Shown here: positions 26,801 through 34,550 of the stretch, piece by piece
Numbering within the stretch: position 1 is the first letter of the stretch
Layout: each line of letters starts with the position of its first letter
Assembly: GCA_934132775.1 (NCBI GenBank)
Contig: CAKPAA010000011.1
Coordinates: 1 to 64,000 of the forward strand
Length of the DNA stretch: 64,000 bases
Origin: an uncultured Clostridia bacterium
Lineage (GTDB): Bacteria; Bacillota; Clostridia; TANB77; UBA1234
Direction: 5' to 3'
Made by a program: the position numbers and the translations under genes
The notes under the pieces: generated by a model
Database searches by the model: none
What the model saw: the letters and a program-made list of their open reading frames with translations, nothing else
Told to the model about the DNA's origin: nothing

Positions 26801-27294
26801 TCTGTTCTTTCATAGCCAAGAGCCATAAGCCTCGAAGTCAATTCTTCCATAAGAAGCGACATTCCAACTTCTAATTGTAAAGCATTTGAAAATAGTAAGT
26901 TCTTACTAATCGTTCTCTGCATCAAAGCTTCAACAGTCGTCAATATAATGCAAGATTCATTGTTATAAAGTTTTGTATAAATATTAAGTCTATCCATAGT
27001 TGTATCTTTATTCATTGTATCTATGTCGTAATACACAACTTCTTTCTTTGGAAAAGTTAAGACTTTCTCATCAGAAAAGAAATTCATATCTTCTTTTATC
27101 TTTTTAAGTTGCAACTCATTATATGTAACAACAACCACCGGCTTTTCAGTATAAAACCTAGTGGCATAAACAAAATGAGCTTTTCCACTGTCTGATAGTC
27201 CAGATAGCGTTATAGGAAAATTTGCTTTTTTCACATCATTTATATAATCATTAAACTTTTTCATCTTTGGTAAAATCTTAGCTAAAGAGTCCAT
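23851..27294 (-). CDS. mfd: Transcription-repair coupling factor Mfd
   Basis: DNA translocase that removes stalled RNA polymerase at lesions and recruits UvrA. At 1147 residues it has the full family plan: a UvrB-homology N-terminus, the RNA-polymerase interaction (CarD-like) domain around FADLNVGDYIVHATHGIGQY, and a RecG-like motor. The motor carries Walker A CGDVGYGKTE, motif II LIIDEEHRFG, motif III TMTATPIPRTMHM and ETGIDIPNANT. The end is the TRCF C-terminal domain. First gene of mfd-prsA-like-ysgA, promoter at 27330-27358. Confidence 0.97.
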   Translation of the reverse strand: MDSLAKILPKMKKFNDYINDVKKANFPITLSGLSDSGKAHFVYATRFYTEKPVVVVTYNELQLKKIKEDMNFFSDEKVLTFPKKEVVYYDIDTMNKDTTMDRLNIYTKLYNNESCIILTTVEALMQRTISKNLLFSNALQLEVGMSLLMEELTSRLMALGYERTDMVEGRGNFCVRGGIVDVFPLTTLNPIRIEFWGDEIDSIRVFDVESQRTIEAIKDISIFPAEEFLVDTSKLEDIGSKILEKYPNAISDVETIKNGNYLSKLDKYFEFFYDETSSLLDYVSKDTLVFVDEPARIVSKCQSIEFDNKEFIEAYLEKNKILPSYTNSMYSYLDIQYMFENKNVINLERVDVNTLAKRNGYSFNCREVNFFRGSMDIFVQEVQEAHNDGKIVLILGGTISKARGLATMLLEHNIPTVFLEKLDDAFLNSKQIVIITGNLSEGIEYVDLNLVIGAGEVGTVKENKRSYKPSVFKEGKKVVFADLNVGDYIVHATHGIGQYIGIHTLTVDGVKKDYIKLKYRDEDTLYIPTSQLDSIRKYMGAGENAPKLNKLGSKEFANTKAKVKAGLKDIAKGLIELYAKRRQAVGYKFSKDTVWQKEFEDAFPYQETDDQLRCIEEVKADMESERPMDRLLCGDVGYGKTEVAIRAAFKAVMDGKQVAYLVPTTILAQQQYESFKERMTNYPVKVNVLNRFKTTKEKNEILRQLRNGELDIIIGTHRIIQKDIQFKDLGLLIIDEEHRFGVTHKEKIKKLKENIDVLTMTATPIPRTMHMSIVGIRDMSVIYEPPQNRRPVQTYVLEYDEEVIREAILKELERNGQVFYLFNRVEGIERKASEISNMIPEARVAVAHGKMSGTELENIMADFIEKNIDVLICTTILETGIDIPNANTIIIEDADRLGLAQLYQIRGRVGRSDKAAYAYITYRKNKLLAEASEKRLKAIKEFTEFGSGFKIALRDLEIRGAGNILGPEQHGHMEAVGYEMYCKLLDEAVKEARGEKVEPEVDTQIDLKITAYIPSSYIENINQKIEVYQDIANLEKEEQISEIIDELIDRYGDIPKEVSSLLDVARIKILARSLKILSVTQKGDNIVLEFDNPDVIKDGVVQILVDLYKNRVFFSSGVKPYITLKLQSKKDSDIVEEVIKILNILKG

Positions 27295-27329
27295 AAATAA
27301 TCTCCTTTTCTTTTAGACGTACACTGGAA

Positions 27330-27358
27330 ATTTTACCACAAAAATACCTAAAAATCAA
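27330..27358 (-). promoter_or_regulatory. Promoter of the mfd operon
   Basis: Minus strand: TTGATT (27353-27358), 17 nt, TAAAAT (27330-27335), 35 nt before the mfd start. Confidence 0.6.
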
Positions 27359-27473
27359 ATAAAACTAATTTAAGTAAAAGTCTGCTAATTATTCAAATCA
27401 ACACACATTTCTTACACAGCATTAAACTGTTAAAAAATATATATTGAAATAAATAACTAACAGACTTAAAATT

Positions 27474-27953
27474 TTACTTCAACTCGCCATCTTTGTAATG
27501 ATACAAGTTGGCAAAGCCTTTGTGCACTTGGCAATAATGTACTTCACATTCGCCGCATGCTTGCTGATAAACGCAGCCAGTTCTGATAGGGACATCTGCC
27601 GTGCTCTTCTTGCTTGCCGAAATTACCTCAATGCCAAAGTATTGCGGCATATTCTCGCACATAATGAAGTCCACGGTTACAGATTCGTTGCATTTTTCAA
27701 CGAACACATAAGTAAGGTCAGACTCCCCATCAAGTGACAGAAAATAACCCTGCTTCGTGATAAACTGAGGACACAAAGACGGCTTTTTAAGTTTCTTCGT
27801 ATCCGGAATAGTTTTCTCGATTGAAAACTTGAGATACAAATCTTCCGGTGCTTTGTCCAGTTTTACTCTAACAGCCAAAGACTCTTTAATTTTTTTCAGA
27901 AGATAATAACTTTTTCCGTCCTTAGGATTGTAGCGAATAATCCGATAATTCAT
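27474..27953 (-). CDS. Unknown 159-residue protein with a C-terminal Cys/His cluster
   Basis: Not recognised. A soluble protein with no signal or TM segment. The N-terminus begins MNYRIIRYNPKDGKSYYLLKK. The C-terminal 40 residues hold a dense cluster, TGCVYQQACGECEVHYCQVH, which could bind zinc or an Fe-S cluster. AAAGGAGTG precedes the ATG, and the promoter at 28023-28051 is perfect consensus. Codon use differs from the neighbours (C/G-ending codons such as CTC, GTC and GCC; few TTA, CTA or TCA), as in the 55-64 kb accessory genes. Probably acquired or lineage-specific. Confidence 0.7.
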   Translation of the reverse strand: MNYRIIRYNPKDGKSYYLLKKIKESLAVRVKLDKAPEDLYLKFSIEKTIPDTKKLKKPSLCPQFITKQGYFLSLDGESDLTYVFVEKCNESVTVDFIMCENMPQYFGIEVISASKKSTADVPIRTGCVYQQACGECEVHYCQVHKGFANLYHYKDGELK

Positions 27954-28022
27954 AGTGCCACTCCTTTCACAACTTTTAATAAAAAGTTTGCTTGTAATAC
28001 GTTCACATCTAATCCAAGTACA

Positions 28023-28051
28023 ATTATAATGAGAATTAACATAATTGTCAA
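28023..28051 (-). promoter_or_regulatory. Consensus promoter of the Cys/His-cluster gene
   Basis: Minus strand: TTGACA (28046-28051), 17 nt, TATAAT (28023-28028), both hexamers perfect, 69 nt before the start codon. The rest of 27954-28317 holds the promoter at 28216 and nothing else recognised. Confidence 0.75.
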
Positions 28052-28215
28052 TGCGAAACCAATTATTTACAACCTAAAATAATACCATTTGAACTTAATT
28101 TGATATTCGTAACAAATTAAAATTTTACAATATAAATTGTGGAATATTCTAATATCAGATTTTCTAGAACATTACCCCAAATGACCAAAGTGCCCAGTAA
28201 AATTTTATTTTTAAG

Positions 28216-28244
28216 TTGGAATATTTGCTTTTATAGTTTATAAT
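28216..28244 (+). promoter_or_regulatory. Promoter of the 107-residue membrane gene
   Basis: TTGGAA (28216-28221), 17 nt, TATAAT (28239-28244), 73 nt before the ATG. Confidence 0.6.
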
Positions 28245-28317
28245 ACTAATGTAGTATTTAAGAGAGAATTGCTATTGCTCATATCTCTTACTTCAAAAAG
28301 AAAGGAATGAATGTTTT

Positions 28318-28641
28318 ATGAAAAAATTTATACCATACATAATTCTTTATATCTTACTGTTTTACTTAATGCCATATTTAATTACGGTAGTACCTATAAT
28401 TGGTGGAATAACAAAAATGATGACAATAATACTTGCAACACTTGTGCTTGCAATATCAGGGATTGTTTTTGGCGCTAAACATAGATTTTCAATATTTTTA
28501 CCTATAATCGCTATTTTAGTATTTATTCCATCAGCTATTTTGCACCAATATCTAGTTTATAGAATAGTGTTCTATGGTGCAGTTTATTTTGTAGCAACTT
28601 TAATTGGAAATCTAACAGGACTAATGTTTAAGAAAAAGTAA
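28318..28641 (+). CDS. Four-TM membrane protein, unknown
   Basis: A 107-residue hydrophobic protein with four predicted TM helices (about 4-24, 31-50, 58-74 and 80-101) and a Lys-rich end MFKKK. Not recognised. AAAGGAATG lies upstream of the ATG. Backbone-like AT-rich codon use. A single gene between its own promoter and a strong terminator. Confidence 0.65.
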   Translation: MKKFIPYIILYILLFYLMPYLITVVPIIGGITKMMTIILATLVLAISGIVFGAKHRFSIFLPIIAILVFIPSAILHQYLVYRIVFYGAVYFVATLIGNLTGLMFKKK

Positions 28642-28673
28642 CTTTTATATTTTAAATTATTTTGAAGAACAAC

Positions 28674-28708
28674 GAACAGGCTGTAATTATGTGAGTTACA
28701 GCCTGTTC
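28674..28708 (+). terminator. Terminator of the 107-residue membrane gene
   Basis: A perfect 13-bp stem (28674-28686 with 28696-28708), then ATTTATTTA. It lies 32 nt after the stop. Confidence 0.85.
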
Positions 28709-28853
28709 ATTTATTTACGCTAAATAGTGTTCAAATCAAAATAATAATTCAAATCTCATTTTTGTTAACAATTTCTATATTCACCTATGTTTTCACTAAA
28801 AATTCTATAACAAAATTTTCATCCACAATATTCTAAATAAAATTGTTTTTCAC

Positions 28854-29492
28854 TTAGTTAGCTAATATCAAACTTTTTCTGTGTATTTCATAATCTTTAA
28901 CTTCTTTAACATACTTTTCAATAGCCTCTATAACAAGCATTGGATTCATATTATCAACACTTCCAGCTTTTGAATGAACAATTATCTTTTTGCCATTTGA
29001 AAAGTCAAAATCTATATCAATAATATAATTTTTTAAATTTATAGTTTTTATTTTTTTATCTTTTGTCTCTTTCTCAATAATAATCTCACTTTGTGAAAAT
29101 AACTTTTTCATTTCATCCTCACTTGCCTCAGTATCAACTGTTATTTCATAAATTGCCTCTTTAACAAGTGACATTAAGCTTCTCTTGTCATCTTCACTTA
29201 CATATTCAGCACCTAGTATCCTAAATCCACTAGGCAATGTAGAATTAAGCTCTGCTATAAACATACTTTCATTCATTTTTGACTCAACTTCTAAGTCAAA
29301 GTATTCTGAGTCACTTGTAACTCCAACTCCCAATGGCAATGCAAAAGAAATTTGAACTCTTGGATTAAAGCCTTTTGAAAACTTAACAGGTATACACGTT
29401 CTTTTGATACATCTTATAAATGTTCTCATAGCATCTAAGTGCCCGACATATTTTACTTCATCATTCTTGCTATATTTAACTCTAACCCTCAT
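28854..29492 (-). CDS. TIGR03936-family radical-SAM-associated protein (DUF2344)
   Basis: A 212-residue partner protein beginning MRVRVKYSKNDEVKYVGHLDAMRTFIRCIKR and continuing FSKGFNPRVQISFALPLGVGV, the recognisable DUF2344 start. It is almost always encoded next to, or fused to, the TIGR03960 radical SAM protein, as here (11-nt overlap). Its biochemical role is not established to my knowledge. ATG 29492 is chosen over an upstream in-frame start because AAAGGAG precedes it. Confidence 0.88.
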   Translation of the reverse strand: MRVRVKYSKNDEVKYVGHLDAMRTFIRCIKRTCIPVKFSKGFNPRVQISFALPLGVGVTSDSEYFDLEVESKMNESMFIAELNSTLPSGFRILGAEYVSEDDKRSLMSLVKEAIYEITVDTEASEDEMKKLFSQSEIIIEKETKDKKIKTINLKNYIIDIDFDFSNGKKIIVHSKAGSVDNMNPMLVIEAIEKYVKEVKDYEIHRKSLILAN

Positions 29493-31341
29493 CTTGTGTT
29501 CTCCTTTCTTCAAAACATACTCCACAGCCTGCACTTGCGGCACCACAACCAGCACACTTTGTCCTACAATTCAAAGTTACTCTTTCAGCCATTGCATTAT
29601 TATATTCCTTTTTCAAGAAATTCTTAGTTACAAAAACATCTATATGATCCCAAGGCAACGCTTCATTCAAATCAATATTTCTCTCTGAATAATATTTATA
29701 GTCTATTTCTAAGTCCTCAAACGCCTTTATCCATCTATCATAATCAAAGAATTCACCCCAGCTATCAAACTTGGCTCCCATCTTCCAAGCGTGATAAATA
29801 ACATCGCTTAGTCTTCTGTCTCCTTTTGCTAAAATAGCTTCTACGACACTAATTTCAGGCTCGTGCCAATTAAATTTAACAGCCCTATTAGTCAAATGTT
29901 TCTTTAAATAATCTTGTTTTTCTTTTATTTGCTCAATACTATTTTGACCACACCATTGAAAAGCTGTAAATGGCTTTGGAACAAAAGTTGAAGCACTAAC
30001 TGTAACAGATAATCCTTTGGTTCTCTCCTCTTTTGGAATAGAATAATACAAATCAACAACCTTATTAGCCAAATCAACAATTCCATCCAAATCCTCATAT
30101 GTCTCTGTTGGTAAACCAATCATAAAATAAAGTTTAATAGTATTCCAACCACTTCTAAAAGCTAGATTGCAAGCATTTAAAATATTCTCCTCAGTAAGTC
30201 CTTTATTTATTACATTTCTTAATCTCTGAGTTCCAGCCTCTGGTGCAAAAGTAAGTCCACTTTTTCTAACTTGATTTACATCATCCAATAGTTTCAAACT
30301 AATAGAATCTAATCTAAGTGATGGCAATGACAAATTAACATTCTTAGGCTTAAACTTAGAAATCAAGCTTTCAGCAAGTGGATAGAAATCCCTATAATCA
30401 CTCGTGCTAAGCGAAGTCAAAGATATTTCCTCATATCCTGTATTTTTGATTAAACTTTCGGCAAGTTTTTCAAGCCTTTCCTTACTTTTCTCTCTAACAG
30501 GTCTGTAAATATAACCAGCTTGACAAAACCTACAACCTCTTATACATCCTCTAAAAATTTCAAGCATAGCCCTGTCGTGTACGACATTCAAATAAGGTAC
30601 AATCCACTTTTCTGGATAAGTTAAAGAATCTAAATCTTTAATAATTCTTTTTTGAATCACAGACTTAGCGTGCTCATTATTTTTAACAAGTTCTTTAAAA
30701 GTACCATCATCATTATAAACTGGTGTATAAAACTTAGGGACATACACTCCCTCAATATCTGCAACCATTTCAAGGAATTCATCACGAGACTTATTTTCAC
30801 TCTTCCATTTCAAATAGCACTCAACAACTTCAATATTAACTTCTTCACCCTCGCCCATTATTATAAAATCAAAAAAATCAGCAATAGGCTCACTATTATA
30901 CGCGCAAGGTCCACCAGCAAACACAAAAGGGTCTTTTTCTTTTCTATCCTTTGATTTAACCTTGACTCCCCCTAAATCAAGCATATTAAGTATATTTGTA
31001 TAACTCATTTCGTATTGAAGTGTAAAAGCTACAAAATCAAAATCACTCAATGGAGTTTTTGTTTCAAGAGAAAAAAGCTTGATGCCTTCTTTTTTCATAA
31101 GTTCTTCCATATCAACCCAAGGAGCAAAAACACGTTCGCAATATGTATCATTTCTTCTGTTATACAAATCATACAAAATCTTCATTCCTAAATGTGACAT
31201 ACCAATTTCATAAACATCAGGAAAGCAAAATGCAATTCTACATTTGATATTATCATCAATCTTCTTCATACAAGCATTTAACTCCCCGCCAGTATATCTA
31301 ATAGGCTTTTCAACCTTTTTCAAAATTCTATCAATATCCAT
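29482..31341 (-). CDS. TIGR03960-family B12-binding-domain radical SAM protein
   Basis: A 619-residue radical SAM enzyme. The N-terminal part (about 1-200) resembles a cobalamin-binding fold (FPDVYEIGMSHLGMKILYDL, VFAGGPCAYNSEPIADFFD). The radical SAM core has the CxxxCxxC cluster motif in FRGCIRGCRFCQAGYIYRP. The C-terminal tail carries further cysteines (CRTKCAGCGAASAGCGVC). Substrate unknown; family members are often found near ribosomal or RNase genes. ATG 31341 (MDIDRIL) follows GGAGAG. It overlaps the DUF2344 partner by 11 nt. Confidence 0.92.
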   Translation of the reverse strand: MDIDRILKKVEKPIRYTGGELNACMKKIDDNIKCRIAFCFPDVYEIGMSHLGMKILYDLYNRRNDTYCERVFAPWVDMEELMKKEGIKLFSLETKTPLSDFDFVAFTLQYEMSYTNILNMLDLGGVKVKSKDRKEKDPFVFAGGPCAYNSEPIADFFDFIIMGEGEEVNIEVVECYLKWKSENKSRDEFLEMVADIEGVYVPKFYTPVYNDDGTFKELVKNNEHAKSVIQKRIIKDLDSLTYPEKWIVPYLNVVHDRAMLEIFRGCIRGCRFCQAGYIYRPVREKSKERLEKLAESLIKNTGYEEISLTSLSTSDYRDFYPLAESLISKFKPKNVNLSLPSLRLDSISLKLLDDVNQVRKSGLTFAPEAGTQRLRNVINKGLTEENILNACNLAFRSGWNTIKLYFMIGLPTETYEDLDGIVDLANKVVDLYYSIPKEERTKGLSVTVSASTFVPKPFTAFQWCGQNSIEQIKEKQDYLKKHLTNRAVKFNWHEPEISVVEAILAKGDRRLSDVIYHAWKMGAKFDSWGEFFDYDRWIKAFEDLEIDYKYYSERNIDLNEALPWDHIDVFVTKNFLKKEYNNAMAERVTLNCRTKCAGCGAASAGCGVCFEERRTQDEG

Positions 31342-31466
31342 AAAACTCTCCATTTCATTATTTTTTAGTTGCTAACAAGCACAACAAAATTCGACGTAAT
31401 TATACCAAAATTAAAGATAGAATACAATACAGTTGATGAAATGTACTTATGTGATTTCAGCAAAAG

Positions 31467-31495
31467 TTGACTAATTATGTAAATAGTGGTATAAT
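31467..31495 (+). promoter_or_regulatory. Promoter of the 31.6-kb secreted-protein gene
   Basis: TTGACT (31467-31472), 17 nt, TATAAT (31490-31495). It predicts a transcript start near 31502 and a leader of about 108 nt. Confidence 0.7.
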
Positions 31496-31550
31496 TATGC
31501 TATGAAGTTTATTACTTTACGACCAACTTATAATTAAGGAGGAATTTCAT

Positions 31551-31556
31551 ATGTAG
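31551..31556 (+). other. AUG-stop minimal ORF in the leader
   Basis: ATG immediately followed by TAG, with a perfect AAGGAGG (31536-31542) 8 nt upstream. It lies 54 nt before the true start of the next gene. The leader also has an 11-codon ORF (31502-31537) beginning at the predicted transcript start. Confidence 0.5.
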
Positions 31557-31609
31557 GTTATGTTCAAGTGATTTGCTGTACTAACATGACTAAAAAGGAG
31601 AGTAAGTCA

Positions 31610-32374
31610 ATGAAGAAGTTTGTAGGGTTTGTTACTATGATTCTGGTCGTTTTGTTTGTGGTTTCTGCAAGTGCAAAAATGGATTACTATCTTTGCTATT
31701 GTGCAGATGTAGATTGGATCTTTGCTGAGAATGTTGGCGAAGTCCCCTATCGGATTGGATTTTGTAATCCATCGCTGGGGCATATCAAGGCGAAGGCTGG
31801 CGAATATATTAAAATTGCCTACGCTTCACGCTCTGGTTATGATGTTACTCTTGAAGTTACATGGAATGGGGAGATGCCCCAAAAATTTAACACCAGAACT
31901 GTATTTTATCAGGTACCAAAATGCAGTTCTGGGGAGTATGAGCTAGTTGTGAAAGCTGACGAATACTCTCAGAAGTACATCGTAGAAATTGAAGAGGGCT
32001 CGGTTCAAAAATTTCTTGGTGACCTTGAAAGCGACGAAAGAGTTTTAGACACGATCTTTCCGATGGCACCTGCGTACGCGGAGATAGATGCATACGAGGG
32101 TGGAATGTGGGGATACATCAGATTTACAGAACAAGATGACAAAATAAAAAGTATTCGCTACTGTTTTGGTCACAACGGTAGTTGGCAATACATGGATAAT
32201 TCTAAGTTCTTGTTTTTCAATTTGCCATTATATAAAGATCATGTTCATTCTTTTAAAGTTCCGTTTCCTGAAATCAAAGGAGTGTGGGAGCTAAAAACTA
32301 TTGAAGTTCAGATCCTCCGACATGGAGAGTCCAGATGGGAGGACCTTGGAAGTAAAGAATTTTATGTGCGATAA
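31610..32374 (+). CDS. Secreted protein, unknown
   Basis: A 254-residue protein with a Sec signal peptide (KKFVGFVTMILVVLFVVSASAK, residues about 2-23; probable cleavage after SASA). The mature part is rich in aromatic residues and beta strands: AGEYIKIAYASRSGYDVTLEV and SGEYELVVKADEYSQKY look like a beta-sandwich repeat, followed by a second region ending in FYVR. No family recognised. ATG 31610 is preferred to an in-frame ATG at 31568 because AAGGAGAG and the signal peptide follow the latter. Single gene with promoter and terminator. G+C is above the backbone. Confidence 0.72.
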   Translation: MKKFVGFVTMILVVLFVVSASAKMDYYLCYCADVDWIFAENVGEVPYRIGFCNPSLGHIKAKAGEYIKIAYASRSGYDVTLEVTWNGEMPQKFNTRTVFYQVPKCSSGEYELVVKADEYSQKYIVEIEEGSVQKFLGDLESDERVLDTIFPMAPAYAEIDAYEGGMWGYIRFTEQDDKIKSIRYCFGHNGSWQYMDNSKFLFFNLPLYKDHVHSFKVPFPEIKGVWELKTIEVQILRHGESRWEDLGSKEFYVR

Positions 32375-32395
32375 GGTATTCTAACGACCTACATT

Positions 32396-32420
32396 GTGTC
32401 ACGGATTTTTTCCGTGACAC
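32396..32420 (+). terminator. Terminator of the secreted-protein gene
   Basis: A perfect 10-bp stem GTGTCACGGA/TCCGTGACAC (32396-32405 with 32411-32420) and a TTTTT loop, followed by TTTCTTTTTTT. Confidence 0.95.
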
Positions 32421-32441
32421 TTTCTTTTTTTCGCCAGCTAC

Positions 32442-32470
32442 TTGACTTTTGAGTTTCAAAAATATATAAT
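32442..32470 (+). promoter_or_regulatory. Promoter of serS
   Basis: TTGACT (32442-32447), 17 nt, TATAAT (32465-32470), just before the T-box leader. Confidence 0.75.
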
Positions 32471-32476
32471 TCACAT

Positions 32477-32682
32477 AATGTTTGCGTTGATAGAGACTAG
32501 TAACAAATATCGTTCATTTAAGAGAGTTAGTGGTTGGTGTGAACTAATATGAATGCCTTGTGAATCTACTCTGGAGCTTTTGATGAAAGTCAAACCTGTT
32601 GCATAGGTTACAATGCTTTAAAGAAGTAATTAAGGTGGTACCACGACTCTCCCTCGTCCTTTGTGCGAGGGAGAGTTTTTAT
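32477..32682 (+). promoter_or_regulatory. T-box riboswitch (serine) with antitermination terminator
   Basis: The leader has Stem I with a specifier segment GTGAATCTACTCTGG (32560-32574), in which UCU is a serine codon, and the T-box sequence AAGGTGGTACCACG (32632-32645). The intrinsic terminator has arms ACTCTCCCTCG (32646-32656) and CGAGGGAGAGT (32666-32676), followed by a T-run. Uncharged tRNA-Ser would stabilise the antiterminator and allow serS transcription. Confidence 0.95.
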
Positions 32683-32796
32683 TTTGCTTTTAGAATTTTT
32701 TAATTATAAATAAAAAAAATCCTAGGAGTTGAAAGTTTGAAAGCAAAATGTTTTCAGCTTTCTTGTTTGCAAAATTTATATTTAGGAGGAAAGATT

Positions 32797-34086
32797 ATGT
32801 TAGATATTAAATTCGTAAGAGAAAATTCTGATGTTGTTAAGGAAAATATTAAGAAAAAATTTCAAGATCAAAAATTACCATTAGTTGACGAAGTTATTGA
32901 ACTTGACCAAAAGTTGAGAAACGCTAGACTTAAAGGCGACACTTTAAGAGCAGAAAGAAATTCTAAGAGTTCTGAAATTGGTAATCTTATGAAAAATAAA
33001 CAAATTGATGAAGCTAATGCTATAAAAGCTAAGGTTAATGAGATTAACAAAGAGCTTGAAGAGATCGAGGCTGATGAGGCAAAACTTGCCGATGAAATTA
33101 AGCAAAGAATGATGGCTATTCCTAATATCATTGATGCTTCTGTTCCTATTGGTAAAGACGATTCTGAAAATGTTGAAAATCAACGTTTTGGTGAACCTGT
33201 TGTTCCTGATTTTGAAGTTCCTTACCACGCTGATATTATGGATAAATTAAACGGTATTGATAAAGACAGTGCTGGTAGAACTAGTGGTAATGGCTTTTAT
33301 TATTTAATGGGAGATGTCGCTAGAATTCACTCTGCAATGATTTCTTATGCCAGAGATTTTATGATAAATAAAGGCTTTACTTATTGCATACCACCTTTTA
33401 TGATTAGAAGTGATGTTGTTAACGGCGTTATGAGTTTTGAAGAAATGGATGCTATGATGTACAAAATTGAGAATGAAGATTTGTTCTTAATTGGTACTAG
33501 TGAACACTCTATGATAGGTAAATTTAAAGGTCAAATTATTAAGGAAGATGAATTGCCTCTTACTCTTACTTCTTATTCTCCTTGTTTTAGGAAAGAAGTT
33601 GGTTCACACGGTATCGAAGAAAGAGGTGTTTATAGAGTTCACCAATTTGAAAAGCAAGAAATGGTTGTTCTTTGCAAACCTGAAGAATCTATGGACTGGT
33701 ATAATAAGATGTGGAGCTACACTGTTGAATTCTTTAGAAGTTTAGATATTCCAGTTAGAACTCTTGAATGTTGCAGCGGAGACTTAGCCGATTTAAAAGT
33801 TAAATCTTGCGATGTTGAAGCTTGGAGCCCTAGACAAAAGAAATACTTTGAAGTTGGTAGTTGTTCTACACTTGGTGATGCGCAAGCAAGACGTCTTTGT
33901 ATTCGTGCGAAAGGTGCAGATGGTAATTACTTAGTTCACACTTTAAATAATACTGTACTTGCTACTCCTCGTGGACTTATTGCTTTCTTAGAAAACAATG
34001 TTAATGAAGATGGAAGTGTTAATATTCCAGTTGCTTTGAGACCTTATATGGGTGGAGTTGAAAAAGTGTTCCCTAAAAAGAAATAA
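32797..34086 (+). CDS. serS: Seryl-tRNA synthetase
   Basis: Class II aminoacyl-tRNA synthetase charging tRNA-Ser (and tRNA-Sec if present). At 429 residues it has the N-terminal antiparallel coiled coil (about 25-105) that grips the long variable arm of tRNA-Ser. Class II motifs follow: TSEHSMIGKFKGQII, motif 2 SPCFRKEVGSHGIEERGVYRVHQFEKQE, and motif 3 in the NGT-like LNNTVLATPRGLIAFLE. The ATG at 32797 has AGGAGGA upstream; an in-frame ATG at 32737 lies before the Shine-Dalgarno. Controlled by the serine T-box. Confidence 0.97.
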   Translation: MLDIKFVRENSDVVKENIKKKFQDQKLPLVDEVIELDQKLRNARLKGDTLRAERNSKSSEIGNLMKNKQIDEANAIKAKVNEINKELEEIEADEAKLADEIKQRMMAIPNIIDASVPIGKDDSENVENQRFGEPVVPDFEVPYHADIMDKLNGIDKDSAGRTSGNGFYYLMGDVARIHSAMISYARDFMINKGFTYCIPPFMIRSDVVNGVMSFEEMDAMMYKIENEDLFLIGTSEHSMIGKFKGQIIKEDELPLTLTSYSPCFRKEVGSHGIEERGVYRVHQFEKQEMVVLCKPEESMDWYNKMWSYTVEFFRSLDIPVRTLECCSGDLADLKVKSCDVEAWSPRQKKYFEVGSCSTLGDAQARRLCIRAKGADGNYLVHTLNNTVLATPRGLIAFLENNVNEDGSVNIPVALRPYMGGVEKVFPKKK

Positions 34087-34100
34087 TTTATGAATTAGCA

Positions 34101-34131
34101 AAAAATCCAGTTCAATCGAACTGGATTTTTT
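34101..34131. terminator. Bidirectional terminator after serS
   Basis: A 13-bp stem AAAAATCCAGTTC/GAACTGGATTTTT (34101-34113 with 34118-34130) and an AATC loop. T-run on the plus strand. On the minus strand TTTTTGC follows, so it also serves the gene at 34155. Confidence 0.9.
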
Positions 34132-34154
34132 AATACCTGAATAACTAAAATAAA

Positions 34155-34454
34155 CTAGCTATTCATAATTGTTATGCCGTATTGCAATGTGTACATTTTC
34201 GCATCTGGCACCGAAACAACCTCCGGGAAAGCCACGCCGGCTTCTTTGGACAAAGCCGCTATTCTCTTGATTGCTGTGAGAAGAGTCTCATCAGCAGCCT
34301 CTCTTGCAGCTTCATCTTTGATTAGTGTCTCCTCAACGCCTTTAATCATTTCTTTAAAGGCGTCTTCTACAACTTTCAGCTGCTCCAACAACTCTTGCCT
34401 CTTTTGTACGGAAATTCTGGCACGGATTAACGCAATTCTCTCGACTTCGTTCAT
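34155..34454 (-). CDS. Small helical protein, unknown
   Basis: A 99-residue, mostly alpha-helical charged protein. Residues about 5-75 have heptad-like spacing (RISVQKRQELLEQLKVVEDAFKEM...), followed by a short strand-rich end VPDAKMYTLQYGITIMNS. Not recognised. ATG 34454 has AAAGGAG upstream. A single gene with a TTGACA-17-TAAAAT promoter. Coding G+C is higher than the neighbours, but TTA codons occur. Confidence 0.65.
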   Translation of the reverse strand: MNEVERIALIRARISVQKRQELLEQLKVVEDAFKEMIKGVEETLIKDEAAREAADETLLTAIKRIAALSKEAGVAFPEVVSVPDAKMYTLQYGITIMNS

Positions 34455-34499
34455 AATGAAGTCTCCTTTCATAACTCTACTATTTTTTAATACTCTACT

Positions 34500-34528
34500 A
34501 TTTTACTACGTTTTATATTTTATGTCAA
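34500..34528 (-). promoter_or_regulatory. Promoter of the 34.2-kb helical-protein gene
   Basis: Minus strand: TTGACA (34523-34528), 17 nt, TAAAAT (34500-34505). The AATAGTAGAG segment downstream is directly repeated (near 34470 and 34490). Confidence 0.7.
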
Positions 34529-34550
34529 CTGTATCTGATATTATTTTGAG

